The position numbers and the translations under genes are program-made. Shown here in pieces: positions 50,651-60,291 of a stretch of DNA of 64,000 nt. The stretch is from the NCBI GenBank assembly GCA_903834835.1, contig CAILKO010000045.1:1-64000 (forward strand), given 5' to 3'. The stretch is from an uncultured Pseudomonadota bacterium (GTDB taxonomy: Bacteria; Pseudomonadota; Gammaproteobacteria; Burkholderiales; SG8-39). A model generated the notes under the pieces. The model did not search any database, was not told where the DNA came from, and saw nothing but the letters and a program-made list of their open reading frames with translations. Each line of letters begins with the position of its first letter. Positions within the stretch are counted from its first letter, which is position 1.

Positions 50651-52063
50651 ATGCCGCTCCATAAACTGTCCCGCGCGTCGCTGCTGATTGCGCTCTTTTC
50701 CGTCACCGTCTGGCTGGATACCTCGAGTGCGCGAGCGGACGAAGTCATCGACCGCGCCAATGCGCTGACGCAGCAGGGGAATCCTGCGGCGGCCTTCAGC
50801 CTGCTGGAACCGCTCGAGCCGGAGCGCGCAGGACAGATGGATTTCGACTATGCGCTCGGGACCGCTGCACTGGATGCCGGAAAACCGGACCGGGCGACCA
50901 TCGCGCTCGAACGCATCCTCGCCTCGAATCCGAACTTCTCGGGTGCCCGGCTCGATCTGGCACGCGCCTATTTCGCGATGGACAGCGACGATCTCGCGAA
51001 GAACGAATTCGAGACCGTGCTGCAGCAGGACCCGCCCGCAAACGTGCGGCCGCTGATTGCCAAGTACCTGGAGGCGATCGCAGCCCGCAAGAAGACCGAG
51101 CAACCCCTGCTTACGTCCTACGTGGAGGGAGGCCTCGGCTACGACTCGAATATCACCGCTGTCACGAGCGGCGATTTCAGCACGGCCGTGCTCGCCGCCT
51201 ACAACATTCCGTCCGTGCAGCCGACCGGCAATTCGGTCCTGCGCAAAGGGCCCTTCGCCTACATCGGCGGCGGCGTCGACTACCTGCGTCCGCTTCCCGA
51301 CGTTGCGGCCGGGTTCGGCCTCTACCTCGGCGGCGACTACAAGACGCGCGACTACTGGCACGACGGCGATTTCAGTTCCCAGCAACTCGATCTCCGGGGC
51401 GGCGTCTCGTTTGCGAAAGAACGCGACCTGTTCCGGATCGGTCTGCAGGCGCAGCGCTATTACCAGGAGGCAGCAGCCCCGCTGTCGATTGTGACCGGCA
51501 CCAAGACCACCAACGATCGCAGCATGCTGGGCCTGAGCACAGAGTGGCGCCACGTGATCGCCCCGGGGATGCAGGCAGGCCTCTTCGTGCAGTTCAACGA
51601 GACACGCTTTGCAACCTCGCCCGCCCAGGACATCAACTCGATGATCATCGGCGGCCAGTTCGTCAATGCCTGGGATACCAAGGGTAAGCCAGTGCTCGTG
51701 GCGGCCGCGTATCAGAGCCGCGACCGCGCGCGCGGGCCGCAGAATATCGCCGCGACGACGGATGTCAGCAAGACGGTTTCCGCCTTGCGTCTGTATGGCC
51801 AGTACTCGATTCAGGAGCACTCGGATCTTTTCGCAACGGCCGGCTACTCCGAACGACAGGACGATTCGCAGTTCTCGCGTTCGCTGGTCACGTCTTACGG
51901 CAAGGATCGCACGGTGGACGTGGCATTCGGCGTCAACTGGCGCTTTGCGCCGAGCTGGTCGATGCGCGCGCAGGCCGCCCGCTTCGAGAACCGCTCGAAC
52001 ATTTCGCTCTATGGCTACACCCGGGACGAGTGGACGGTCAGCGTCCGCCGGGACTTCAAGTGA
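50651..52063 (+). CDS. Slam/T11SS-like outer-membrane protein (TPR plus beta-barrel)
   Basis: 470 aa. Signal peptide about 1-29 (LLIALFSVTVWLDTSSARA). Residues about 30-150 form two to three TPR-like units (ALTQQGNPAAAFSLLEPL, ALGTAALDAGKPDRATIALERILASNPNFSGARLDLARAYF). From about 160 to the end alternating amphipathic strands predict a beta-barrel of the DUF560 type (SYVEGGLGYDSNITAVTSGD, YIGGGVDYLRPL, and the terminal DEWTVSVRRDF with Phe next to last). This two-domain layout is that of surface lipoprotein assembly modifiers, which deliver TbpB-like cargo to the cell surface. Its likely cargo is encoded 17 bp downstream. The ATG has GAGG upstream. Confidence 0.8.
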   Translation: MPLHKLSRASLLIALFSVTVWLDTSSARADEVIDRANALTQQGNPAAAFSLLEPLEPERAGQMDFDYALGTAALDAGKPDRATIALERILASNPNFSGARLDLARAYFAMDSDDLAKNEFETVLQQDPPANVRPLIAKYLEAIAARKKTEQPLLTSYVEGGLGYDSNITAVTSGDFSTAVLAAYNIPSVQPTGNSVLRKGPFAYIGGGVDYLRPLPDVAAGFGLYLGGDYKTRDYWHDGDFSSQQLDLRGGVSFAKERDLFRIGLQAQRYYQEAAAPLSIVTGTKTTNDRSMLGLSTEWRHVIAPGMQAGLFVQFNETRFATSPAQDINSMIIGGQFVNAWDTKGKPVLVAAAYQSRDRARGPQNIAATTDVSKTVSALRLYGQYSIQEHSDLFATAGYSERQDDSQFSRSLVTSYGKDRTVDVAFGVNWRFAPSWSMRAQAARFENRSNISLYGYTRDEWTVSVRRDFK

Positions 52064-52080
52064 TACATCGGAGAACAAAC

Positions 52081-55000
52081 ATGGACAGAACCATTCTTTC
52101 CACCGTGGCGGCACGCGTTTGCGTGGCGCTGCTTGCGATGTCTCTGAGCGAAATGGCTGCGGCTGCGACGGCGGGCACCTTCGACTTCGTGCTGGGCGAC
52201 GTTCGTGTCCGTGCGGCGGATGGTTCGGTGCGCGCGGTGCGCAAGGGCGACCGGGTGAACGAAGGCGAACGGGTGATTACCGGCGCTGCGGCGAACGCCC
52301 AGATCCGCATGGTGGACAGTGCCTATATCGCGGTGCGGCCGAACACCGAACTGGACGTAAAAACCTACCAGTACAGCGGCAAGAATGATGGCAGCGAAAG
52401 CGCGATCCTGAGTCTGGTGAACGGAACGATGCGTGCCTTCACCGGTGCGATCACCCGCGTCAAACGCGACAACTTCGCGATGGTTACACCCACCGCAACG
52501 ATCGGCATCCGCGGCTCCGGCAATGTGCTGCATGTCTCGCCGGAACTCGGAACCCTGAATCACACGATCGAGGGTTCCCACGCCGTCACCGGCCTGGGCG
52601 GCGCGGGCCAGAGCCTCGGCACCATCATCACCCGCCCCGGGCAGACCGTGCAGGTGATGCAGAATCAATCGCCGATCCGCATCCCCACGCCGCAGTTCCT
52701 GGTACAGGCCGCGACCAGCAAACCCGGACCCGGCCCCCAGACACCCGCCAGTTCCGGCCAGCGCAGCGGCCAAGGCTCGGGATCCGGCGGCGCGGGGGGC
52801 AGCGGGGGCGGAAATTCCGGCTCCAGTTCCGGATCGGGTTCGTCGTCGGACAGCGGCTCGGGCTCGGGTGGATCAACGGGGTCCTCGTCCGGCTCGGATA
52901 CATCCGCGCGCACCAATGCGGCGCCGGATGCGGCACTGAATACGGCCGCCGCACCGACGACCTCGCTGCCTAGCCCGACCACGACGGTGAGCAGCCCGAC
53001 GCCGACCACGACGCTTACCGGTACCACCGATGCGGGCACGATCAACACATCGACCGGGACCCTCACCACGAACTCGGGCACGACGGTTCCGCTGACGACT
53101 GCGGTACCGGTGTCCCTGACCAGCTCGAACGGGTATTCAAGCAACATCCTCGCCATGAAGTCCGTTTCCCAGGGCGTCGAAGCGCTGAATGCGGGCAATA
53201 CGGTTGCGCATCAGGGCACCAATTTTCTGTTTGACGATACGAACAACCTGACCGATCTGCGTACCAACGACGAACTCTTCGCCTACGGCTACAACTACCT
53301 GGACGCCACGACCAATACGAGTTCCGCACGCTACATCCGGTTTGTCGGCGGCACAGCCGCTGACACCTATGTCGCGCCGAACAACAGCGTCGCGCTCGGC
53401 CGCTGGCAGGGCGGCACGATGAACATCTACAGCGATACCGGTCCGAGCGGCGGAACGAACCTGCTGGAGTCGATTCCGCTCGGCGCGACGAGCGCGCACT
53501 GGATCGTCTCCGAGGAGCTCCCCCTGCACTACGCGCAGACGCTCACCGGCACACGTACCTATTCGCTGATCGCCTCCACGCATCCAACCGACTCCTTCGG
53601 CAACGTCGGCACGCTGAACAGTGCGACGCTTTCCGCGAACTTCTCCGCGCAGGCGGTGCAGGCGGGTGTGAATCTGTCGTTCTCCGGCGCCCGGATCATG
53701 ACGATTGCCGCGCAGACGCCGTTCATCCCGATGAAGACCGATGGCTCATTCTTCTCGGATTCCGAATCGAAGGCCTTCGCCCCGACCATCACCTGCACCG
53801 GCGGGGGTTGCATCATCCCCAAACCCGGCGGCGGATTGACGACGAACACCTGGCATGGCGGCATCTCGGGTGGCTTTGCCGGCCCGAACGCGTCGGGAGG
53901 CGGCTTCCTGTACGCGTTCGAGCCCGACCTCGGCTCGCCTTCGCCGAACACGCCATTCGCGGACTTGGTCCAGGGTGCCGCCGCGTTCGTCACGGGCACA
54001 GCTCCTACGGTCGGCGTACATCCGACGCAGACCGGCACGAGCGGTGATTTCCGTCTGCTCGCGCTCTATCCGGTGACCGGGGAGGGTCCTTCATCCGGCA
54101 CGACGACGAACATCGCGTTCGCCAACGTGAGCCCCGTTGCCGCGGTGACCACGCTGCCCGCCTCCGCCTACTTGTTCGACGCCTCGGGCAATCTGGTTCG
54201 TGTGCTCGGGACGGCGTGGAACGTATCGGCAAACGCGTCAAACAGTCAGTGCCTGGCTGGCGCGCCCTGCCTGTTAGGAACGCTGCCCACCGTGACACCC
54301 TCGCCGGACTCAGTCGTGAATTTCTCGATCTCGAGCGCCACGGTCGGCGCACAGGGCACCACCTATAACGCGCTCGGGGACCGCGTCTCGAGCACCGCCA
54401 CGGAAACCTATAACAGCGGCAACGGCATCCGCCTCGGCCGCTACCAGGGCGGCCTTGTAAACGCGACGGACCTCTCCAGCGGCCTAACGCTTATGACCGA
54501 CCTGGGCTCCAACAGCCTGATCTGGGCCGTACGCGAAGCACCGGCCATCGCTTCTCCGCTCACGGGGAGCTACCACTACCTGCCGACCTTCGCGACCGCG
54601 CCGACAGACAGCTTCGGCCATGTGGGGACCTTCGACCGCGCCGGACTGGACGTGAACTTCAGCACCAACACACTGAATCCCTACGTCCGCATCACGATCG
54701 ACGGCCAGAATATCGACGTCACGGGGCGTAATGTTCCGATAGCGAGTAATGGTTTCCAGGTGAGTTCGAGTTCGGCCACCAATGCCACGTTTACGCCTCA
54801 ACCACCGGTGCCGCTCAGCGTCTCCTGCGTCGGCACCTGCCCGGCACTGCCCTATAACGTAACGGGCTCGCCCTACGGTGCACGCATTTCGGGCGGCTTT
54901 TCCGGTGACAACACTGACGCCAGCGCCTACATGCTGTACACCATCAACACGCGCTACGACACGACGCTCGTGCCGGGCGCCCTCACCACCGGCGCGGCCC

Positions 55001-56901
55001 CGCTCGGCGCCATTCCGAACAACGCCATCGAAGGCCTGGTCGCCTTCAACCAGGGCCCCCAGTTCCAGGCGCCGGCAAATCCCGGCAAGGGCGTAGCGAC
55101 GTCCTTCTTCTACTGGCCGGGCGCGACCGGGCTGACGTATGGCTCCAACGATCAGCTCGTGTCGCTGCGTCAGGACAGCGCGGCCTCCGGGATCGTTAGC
55201 GATGTCTCAGGCAACCTGATTTCGGCAACGGAGTACGATCCAGGCAACACGACACCGAATTTCCTGAAACTAACCGCGGGCACGGCCTCGCTGACCCCGT
55301 CCGGCCTGACGACGACCGCGAACGGGATTTCGTTCGGACGCTATGCCGCATCCTCGGCGGTGGGCAATTCCGGCACGACCACCTCCGCGCTCACCGCGGA
55401 CGGCAACGTCGACTCCATCGGCTCCTTCGGTCCGAGCAGCAGCGTGCCCGCGACACCGGCGATCAACCTGCTGGGTACGCTCCATTGGATTACGGCGCCG
55501 CAGATCTGGCCCTTCTACATCACCAGTCCGATGACCGGCACAGGAACTTATACGAACATCTCCGCGGGTTCGTCGCTGCCCACGGACCAGAACGGCGTGA
55601 CCGGCACGCTGTCCAGCGCCACACTGGCTGTGAACTTTGATCAGCAGTTTGTGAATGCGGCGGTCACTGCAGTCGTACCCGCGGCGAACGGAAGCCTTGC
55701 GCGCACGTGGACGGCAACGGCAAACCAGATTGCGCTGCAGGATGACGGCGGCTTCCGCGCATATAACCAGCCAGGCGTGAATCCGATTGCGCACGTGAAT
55801 GTATCGGTGTCACTTGCGACACCCGGGGCGACGCCTTCCACCGCCGGCTTCGGCTCCATCACGGGTGGCCTCTCCGGCAGCGGCGCGAACGGTGCGTATT
55901 TTTCCTATGCCTTCGCGGCCAACGACGCGAACAACTCCTTTTCACACGAGCACGTGAACGGCGTTGCGGCGTTCGGCAATCCTGTCTTCAGCCAGTACTC
56001 GAGCAGCGCGCTCGCGACGATGCAGCCCTATGTGCTGCGTCTCGGGACCGCGGGCACGATCTCGGGAATCAACGCGGCCACCGGCGCGTTGCAAAACAGC
56101 GCGCCGGTCGCGGAGAAAGCATTCAACATCGACAGCGAGTACCTCACCACGGTCAGCGGTGAGGCCATCAACCCGGCCACCATGACCTTCGACGCGAACA
56201 ACCAGGTGATCGCGTTCCGCGGCGACGCCACGATCGTAGCGGTGAATGGAACCTGCCCCGGGCAGTGTGGTGTGAACAGAATTCCGGCCATCATCTCGAT
56301 CAATCCGGCCGACGTTGCGGGTGCGGCGACCATCCTGGATGCGGGCAGAGACCGCACCATCGGCGCAAGCTGGGGCCGCTACTCGAACGGCAACATGCTG
56401 GTCACCGACGCGATCACAAACACCGTGCTCGGCGGTGGACCGTTCAGCGCCGGCAACACGCGCCACTTCATCATGACCGGCTCGCAGACCGGCCCGACCG
56501 TGCTGCCGCTCACCGGCTCGGCCACCTACACCTATGTCGGCGGCACCCATCCGACCGACCAGGCGGGGAACGTGGGCACGCTCAACTCGGCCACGCTGTC
56601 GGCAAACTTTGCGGCGCAGACGGTGAACACCGCCGTGAATGCGACCGTCGCCGGCAACACCTGGGCGGCCTCGGCGAACAACGTCGCGATCCAGCAGGGC
56701 GTCTATTTCGAGGCGCGCAATATGGCCGGGAGCGGCAATCTGAACCTCAGCTGCACGGGCAGCTGTACCGGCACGCTGAACGGTCAGGTCGCCGGCGCAT
56801 TCATCGGGACGACCGGGCAGGGCGCCGGCATCGCCTACTCGTTCAACGCCGGCGGAGGCGCGGGTCAGACCATTGCCGGGGTTGCGGCCTTCAAGCGCTG
56901 A
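52081..56901 (+). CDS. large exported FecR-domain protein with four TbpB-like tandem units
   Basis: 1606 aa. Signal peptide about 1-29, with no lipobox Cys near the cleavage site. A FecR domain covers about 33-150 (FVLGDVRVRAADGSVRAV, GERVITGAAANAQIRM, ATIGIRGSG). A Ser/Gly/Thr-rich linker runs about 220-340. Then come four units of about 330 residues. Each has a GRxxxG strand (about residues 440, 783, 1083, 1429), a PTDxxGxxGTLxSAxL segment, an ISGGFxG or equivalent Gly turn, and an end like VxGVAAF. The ISGGFAGPNASGGGF type of turn recalls the barrel of transferrin-binding protein B and other Slam cargo. Some units have paired Cys (CTGGGC, CVGTC, CTGSC). Seventeen bp after the T11SS-like gene. 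Surface-exposed or released protein by inference. Confidence 0.75.
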   Translation: MDRTILSTVAARVCVALLAMSLSEMAAAATAGTFDFVLGDVRVRAADGSVRAVRKGDRVNEGERVITGAAANAQIRMVDSAYIAVRPNTELDVKTYQYSGKNDGSESAILSLVNGTMRAFTGAITRVKRDNFAMVTPTATIGIRGSGNVLHVSPELGTLNHTIEGSHAVTGLGGAGQSLGTIITRPGQTVQVMQNQSPIRIPTPQFLVQAATSKPGPGPQTPASSGQRSGQGSGSGGAGGSGGGNSGSSSGSGSSSDSGSGSGGSTGSSSGSDTSARTNAAPDAALNTAAAPTTSLPSPTTTVSSPTPTTTLTGTTDAGTINTSTGTLTTNSGTTVPLTTAVPVSLTSSNGYSSNILAMKSVSQGVEALNAGNTVAHQGTNFLFDDTNNLTDLRTNDELFAYGYNYLDATTNTSSARYIRFVGGTAADTYVAPNNSVALGRWQGGTMNIYSDTGPSGGTNLLESIPLGATSAHWIVSEELPLHYAQTLTGTRTYSLIASTHPTDSFGNVGTLNSATLSANFSAQAVQAGVNLSFSGARIMTIAAQTPFIPMKTDGSFFSDSESKAFAPTITCTGGGCIIPKPGGGLTTNTWHGGISGGFAGPNASGGGFLYAFEPDLGSPSPNTPFADLVQGAAAFVTGTAPTVGVHPTQTGTSGDFRLLALYPVTGEGPSSGTTTNIAFANVSPVAAVTTLPASAYLFDASGNLVRVLGTAWNVSANASNSQCLAGAPCLLGTLPTVTPSPDSVVNFSISSATVGAQGTTYNALGDRVSSTATETYNSGNGIRLGRYQGGLVNATDLSSGLTLMTDLGSNSLIWAVREAPAIASPLTGSYHYLPTFATAPTDSFGHVGTFDRAGLDVNFSTNTLNPYVRITIDGQNIDVTGRNVPIASNGFQVSSSSATNATFTPQPPVPLSVSCVGTCPALPYNVTGSPYGARISGGFSGDNTDASAYMLYTINTRYDTTLVPGALTTGAAPLGAIPNNAIEGLVAFNQGPQFQAPANPGKGVATSFFYWPGATGLTYGSNDQLVSLRQDSAASGIVSDVSGNLISATEYDPGNTTPNFLKLTAGTASLTPSGLTTTANGISFGRYAASSAVGNSGTTTSALTADGNVDSIGSFGPSSSVPATPAINLLGTLHWITAPQIWPFYITSPMTGTGTYTNISAGSSLPTDQNGVTGTLSSATLAVNFDQQFVNAAVTAVVPAANGSLARTWTATANQIALQDDGGFRAYNQPGVNPIAHVNVSVSLATPGATPSTAGFGSITGGLSGSGANGAYFSYAFAANDANNSFSHEHVNGVAAFGNPVFSQYSSSALATMQPYVLRLGTAGTISGINAATGALQNSAPVAEKAFNIDSEYLTTVSGEAINPATMTFDANNQVIAFRGDATIVAVNGTCPGQCGVNRIPAIISINPADVAGAATILDAGRDRTIGASWGRYSNGNMLVTDAITNTVLGGGPFSAGNTRHFIMTGSQTGPTVLPLTGSATYTYVGGTHPTDQAGNVGTLNSATLSANFAAQTVNTAVNATVAGNTWAASANNVAIQQGVYFEARNMAGSGNLNLSCTGSCTGTLNGQVAGAFIGTTGQGAGIAYSFNAGGGAGQTIAGVAAFKR

Positions 56902-56961
56902 GGTACGGCCTCTTTCCGCCGATCAGCGGGTTCGCCTGGCGGGCAGGGCAGTGCCGGCAGC

Positions 56962-57005
56962 TTTCCAGTTATATAGTAACAATTACGTTACTATATAACT
57001 GGAAA
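56962..57005. repeat. 44-bp inverted repeat, TAGTAAC-N6-GTTACTA family (copy 4)
   Basis: Arms of 19 bp (56962-56980 and 56987-57005) are exact complements around the spacer AATTAC. The core is TAGTAAC-N6-GTTACTA as in the other three copies, but the outer arms (TTTCCAGTTATA) are different. A consensus TATAAT lies 6 bp beyond the right arm. Confidence 0.87.
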
Positions 57006-57011
57006 CAGGGC

Positions 57012-57017
57012 TATAAT
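57012..57017 (+). promoter_or_regulatory. possible -10 element of the hydrolase/dsbB transcript
   Basis: TATAAT, a perfect -10 box, 26 bp before the ATG at 57044. The corresponding -35 position falls inside the right arm of the palindrome (TTACTA at 56988-56993, poor match), so the palindrome would overlap the promoter and could act as an operator. Confidence 0.4.
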
Positions 57018-57043
57018 GCCCCTCTCCCTGTACAGATGCCGCT

Positions 57044-58096
57044 ATGAAACTCGCCACCCTGAAAGACAGCACCCGCGACGGCACGCTGATCGTCGTCTCC
57101 CGCGACCTCCTGCGCGCGCACAAGGCCGATCACATCGCGCCGACGCTGCAGGCCGCGCTGGACGACTGGAACTACTGCGGCCCGCTGCTCGAGCAGCTGT
57201 TCAACGAGCTGAACGATTCGACACCCAGATACGCCTTCGAGCTCGACACGACGCTGCTGATGGCGCCCCTGCCCCGGGCCTACCAATGGGCCGATGCCAG
57301 CGCCTTCCTGAATCACATCGAGCTCGTGCGCAAGTCGCTCGGGCAGGACATGCCGCCGAACTACAAGCGGGATCCGCTCATGTATCAGGGCGGATCGGAT
57401 TCCATGCTCGGCGCGCGCGACGATCTTCCGGTGGAGGACGAATCCTGGGGCATCGATCTTGAGGCTGAGCTCGCGGTGGTGACGGGCGACATTCCGATGG
57501 GCATCGAGCGCGACAAGGTCGCGCCGCACCTGCGGCTTTTCATGCTGGTGAACGACGTGAGCCTGCGCAACCTCATGCCGGCGGAGTTCGCCAAGGGTTT
57601 CGGATTCTTCAATTCCAAGACCTGGACGTCGTTTTCCCCCGTCGCGGTCACCCCGGACGAGCTGGGCGATGCCTGGGACGGCAAGCGCCTGCACCTCCCG
57701 ATGCGGGTCGAGGTAAATGGCGAACTGCTCGGCACTCCGGACTGCGGCACCGACATGCAGTTCCATTTCGGCCGTCTGGTCGAGCACGCGGCGCGCACCC
57801 GCCCGCTCGGCGCGGGAACCATTATCGGATCGGGCACGATCTCCAACCGGGACGGAACACGCGGCAGTGCCTGCCTGCTGGAGAAGCGTGCGCTGGAGAC
57901 CATCGAGCACGGCGAAGCGCGCACGCCGTGGCTCAGCTTTGGCGACCGGGTCCGCATCGAGATGCTCGACGCCTCGGGCCAGTCGATCTTCGGAGCGATC
58001 GATCAGAAGGTCGTGGCGACCACGAAGCGCAGCGCCCGGGAAGCGGAGGCGGCCGAGGCCACAACCGGGTCCTCGCCCGAAACCGAGGCCGCCTGA
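57044..58096 (+). CDS. fumarylacetoacetate hydrolase (FAH) family protein
   Basis: 350 aa. Metal ligands of the FAH fold appear as the ExE pair in WGIDLEAELAVVTGD and the Asp in MLVNDVSLRN; SKTWTSFSPVAVTPDELG and GTIIGSGTISNRDG are conserved in the family. Members hydrolyse C-C bonds of acyl pyruvates or act as isomerases and decarboxylases in aromatic breakdown. The length (about 330 in relatives) and N-terminal 60-residue region suggest the fumarylacetoacetase-like clade. It ends 2 bp before dsbB. Confidence 0.88.
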   Translation: MKLATLKDSTRDGTLIVVSRDLLRAHKADHIAPTLQAALDDWNYCGPLLEQLFNELNDSTPRYAFELDTTLLMAPLPRAYQWADASAFLNHIELVRKSLGQDMPPNYKRDPLMYQGGSDSMLGARDDLPVEDESWGIDLEAELAVVTGDIPMGIERDKVAPHLRLFMLVNDVSLRNLMPAEFAKGFGFFNSKTWTSFSPVAVTPDELGDAWDGKRLHLPMRVEVNGELLGTPDCGTDMQFHFGRLVEHAARTRPLGAGTIIGSGTISNRDGTRGSACLLEKRALETIEHGEARTPWLSFGDRVRIEMLDASGQSIFGAIDQKVVATTKRSAREAEAAEATTGSSPETEAA

Positions 58097-58098
58097 GC

Positions 58099-58629
58099 AT
58101 GTCCGGATTCCTGCGCGCCATGTCCTTTCGCTCGGCCTGCATCATCGGCGCAGCCCTCTGCGCAGGCCTCCTCGGTTTCGGATTCTTCCTCCAGTACGTG
58201 ATCGACCTGCACCCCTGCCCGCTGTGCCTGGTGCAGCGCGGCTTCTATTTCGGGATGCTGGCTGTCTTCGTTCTGGGTGCACTGCACGCGCCTTCCGGTT
58301 TTGGCACCAGGGTCTATGGCGTGCTCGCACTGCTGTTCGGGCTCGGCGGCATCGGCACCGCAGGGCGCCAGGTCTGGCTGCAGCATCTGCCCGCGGACAA
58401 GGTCCCGGAATGCGGGCCCGATCTCTACTACATGATGGAAAACTTCCCGCTCGCGCGCACGATCACGAATCTCTTCAAGGGTTCGGGAGAATGCGCCGCG
58501 GTCGACTGGACCTACCTCGGTCTGTCGATCGCCGAGTGGTCGCTCGTCTGGTTCGTCCTGCTGTGCGTGGCCTGCCTGTGGCTCGCGCTGCGCCGCAACC
58601 CTGCCCGCAGGCCTGATCCCGCTACCTGA
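58099..58629 (+). CDS. dsbB: disulfide bond formation protein DsbB
   Basis: 176 aa with four hydrophobic helices. The first periplasmic loop carries Cys40-Pro-Leu-Cys43 and the second carries Cys105 (PECGPD) and Cys132 (SGECAAVDW), the four redox cysteines that pass electrons from DsbA to quinone. The Gln-Arg of CLVQRGFYF next to the first pair is the conserved quinone-binding region. The 3' end overlaps convergent panB by 8 bp. Confidence 0.93.
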   Translation: MSGFLRAMSFRSACIIGAALCAGLLGFGFFLQYVIDLHPCPLCLVQRGFYFGMLAVFVLGALHAPSGFGTRVYGVLALLFGLGGIGTAGRQVWLQHLPADKVPECGPDLYYMMENFPLARTITNLFKGSGECAAVDWTYLGLSIAEWSLVWFVLLCVACLWLALRRNPARRPDPAT

Positions 58630-59419
58630 AACTGTGCTCGGGCGCCGGGAACTTCCCGGCCTTCACATCACGCACGTAACGATCGATCGCATCGCGGATC
58701 GATCCGCCCTCGGCCATGAAATTGCGCACGAAGCGCGCCTTGCGGCCCGGGAATACATCCAGCATGTCGTAGAGCACCAGGACCTGTCCGTGGCAGTCCG
58801 GCCCCGCCCCGATGCCGATCGTGATCGCATCCGCCGCAGCGGTGATCTCTGCGGCGAGTGAGGCCGGGATCATCTCGAACACGATCATGTCCGCACCCGC
58901 CTGCTCCAGACGCTTTGCCTCCTCCAGCATCAGGGCGCGCGCGTCCGGCTGCTGGCCCTGCACGCGGAAGCCTCCGAGCGCATGCACCGACTGCGGCGTC
59001 AGCCCGAGATGCCCGCAGACAGGAATGCCGCGCTGGCTGAGAAAGCGGACCGTCTTCAGCATGGGCATGCCGCCCTCCAGCTTCACCATGTGGGCACCGG
59101 CGGCCATCAGGCGCGCGGCACTCGCGTAGGCCTGCTCCGGGCTCACCTGGTAGCTGCCGAACGGCAGGTCGGCCACGATGAAGCTCTGCGGCGCACCGCG
59201 TACGACGCACTCGGTGTGATACACGGCATGATCGAGCGTGACCGGCAGCGTGCTGTCGTGCCCCTGGATTACATTGCCCAGGGAATCGCCGATCAGGATG
59301 CACTCGACACCCGCATCATCCACCACGCGCGCGAAAGAAGCGTCGTAGGCGGTCAGCATGCAGATCTTTTCGCCGGCTTCTTTCAGCCGGCGCAAGGTGG
59401 TGAGCGTCTGTCTGGGCAT
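58622..59419 (-). CDS. panB: 3-methyl-2-oxobutanoate hydroxymethyltransferase
   Basis: 265 aa. Starts with [29 protein letters not shown] and the Mg2+-binding [12 protein letters not shown]; further [22 protein letters not shown], and the C-terminal PKFVRNFM-like [12 protein letters not shown]. It transfers a hydroxymethyl group from methylene-THF to ketoisovalerate in pantothenate synthesis. panC is not adjacent in the window. Confidence 0.96.
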   Translation of the reverse strand: MPRQTLTTLRRLKEAGEKICMLTAYDASFARVVDDAGVECILIGDSLGNVIQGHDSTLPVTLDHAVYHTECVVRGAPQSFIVADLPFGSYQVSPEQAYASAARLMAAGAHMVKLEGGMPMLKTVRFLSQRGIPVCGHLGLTPQSVHALGGFRVQGQQPDARALMLEEAKRLEQAGADMIVFEMIPASLAAEITAAADAITIGIGAGPDCHGQVLVLYDMLDVFPGRKARFVRNFMAEGGSIRDAIDRYVRDVKAGKFPAPEHSFR

Positions 59420-59543
59420 CGTGTGCTCCGATTCTCAAGCCATGCGAGGTGCGTGCACCCCGGCGGAGCGCAGCGCGGTGTGCAGCGGGTTTTTACTATA
59501 TCCCGGCAAAGGCCGCGACCGGCAAATTTGGAATCGTCCCGGC

Positions 59544-60287
59544 CTAGTTGCCAGGCTGCGCCCCGTGCATCGCCTCGCGGCAGATCTCGCCGACGAGCAG
59601 CAGCGCCGGGCCCATCCGCCCGGCATCCGTCCGGGCGAGCTCGCCAAGCAGACGGAACTGGCGTTTCTCGTCGGCGAGCGAGATGTTCTCCAGTATCGCC
59701 ACGGGCATACCCGGATCGCGCCCGCTTTTGATCAGCGCCTGCGCCACGGCGGGCGCTTCATGCGCAGCCATGTACAGCACCACCGTATCCGCCCCGCGCG
59801 CCGCATCCGCCCAGCGACTGGGCCCTTCGCCCTCGCCCACGCGCGGCGTCACGAAGACGACACTGCGTGCGATCCCGCGACGCGTGAGCGAAACGCCGAG
59901 CACCGCGCTCGCGGCGAACGCCGCGCTCACACCCGGCACGACCTCGTATTCGATACCTGCCCCGCGCAAAGCATCGATCTCCTCCTGGGCACGCCCGAAG
60001 AGCATCGGGTCGCCGCCCTTCAGGCGCACGACGACGCGATGCCTCGCCGCCGCCTCGATCATTTGCGCGTTGATGCGATCCTGCGCGGCCGAGTGCCGAC
60101 CGTGCCGCTTCCCGACCGACATAAGCTCGGCGTGCCGCGCGAGCGCGAGAATCTCCTCGCTCACGAGAGCATCGTGGAACACGATGTCGGCGCCCTCGAT
60201 CAGACGCGCCGCGCGCACGGTTAGCAGATCCGCGGCCCCGGGGCCTGCACCGACGAGGTAAACCTTGCCCGGCGTGCCGGGGCCCAT
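59544..60287 (-). CDS. cobA: uroporphyrinogen-III C-methyltransferase (SUMT)
   Basis: 247 aa. N-terminal KVYLVGAGPGAADLLTVRAARLIEGADIV, then KRHGRH, VVRLKGGDPMLFGR and the SAM-binding VVPGVSAAFAASA. It is the single-domain methyltransferase, without the CysG dehydrogenase/chelatase part, that makes precorrin-2 for siroheme. Placed 4 bp after the DUF934 gene and near cysI, so it supplies siroheme to sulfite reductase. The start ATG at 60287 matches the family N-terminus. Confidence 0.94.
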   Translation of the reverse strand: MGPGTPGKVYLVGAGPGAADLLTVRAARLIEGADIVFHDALVSEEILALARHAELMSVGKRHGRHSAAQDRINAQMIEAAARHRVVVRLKGGDPMLFGRAQEEIDALRGAGIEYEVVPGVSAAFAASAVLGVSLTRRGIARSVVFVTPRVGEGEGPSRWADAARGADTVVLYMAAHEAPAVAQALIKSGRDPGMPVAILENISLADEKRQFRLLGELARTDAGRMGPALLLVGEICREAMHGAQPGN

Positions 60288-60291
60288 CGGC

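Noticed and set aside
59490..59504. TTTTTACTATATCCC upstream of panB as a fifth palindrome copy
   Set aside because: Only a half site resembling TTACTATA is present; the complementary arm is missing.
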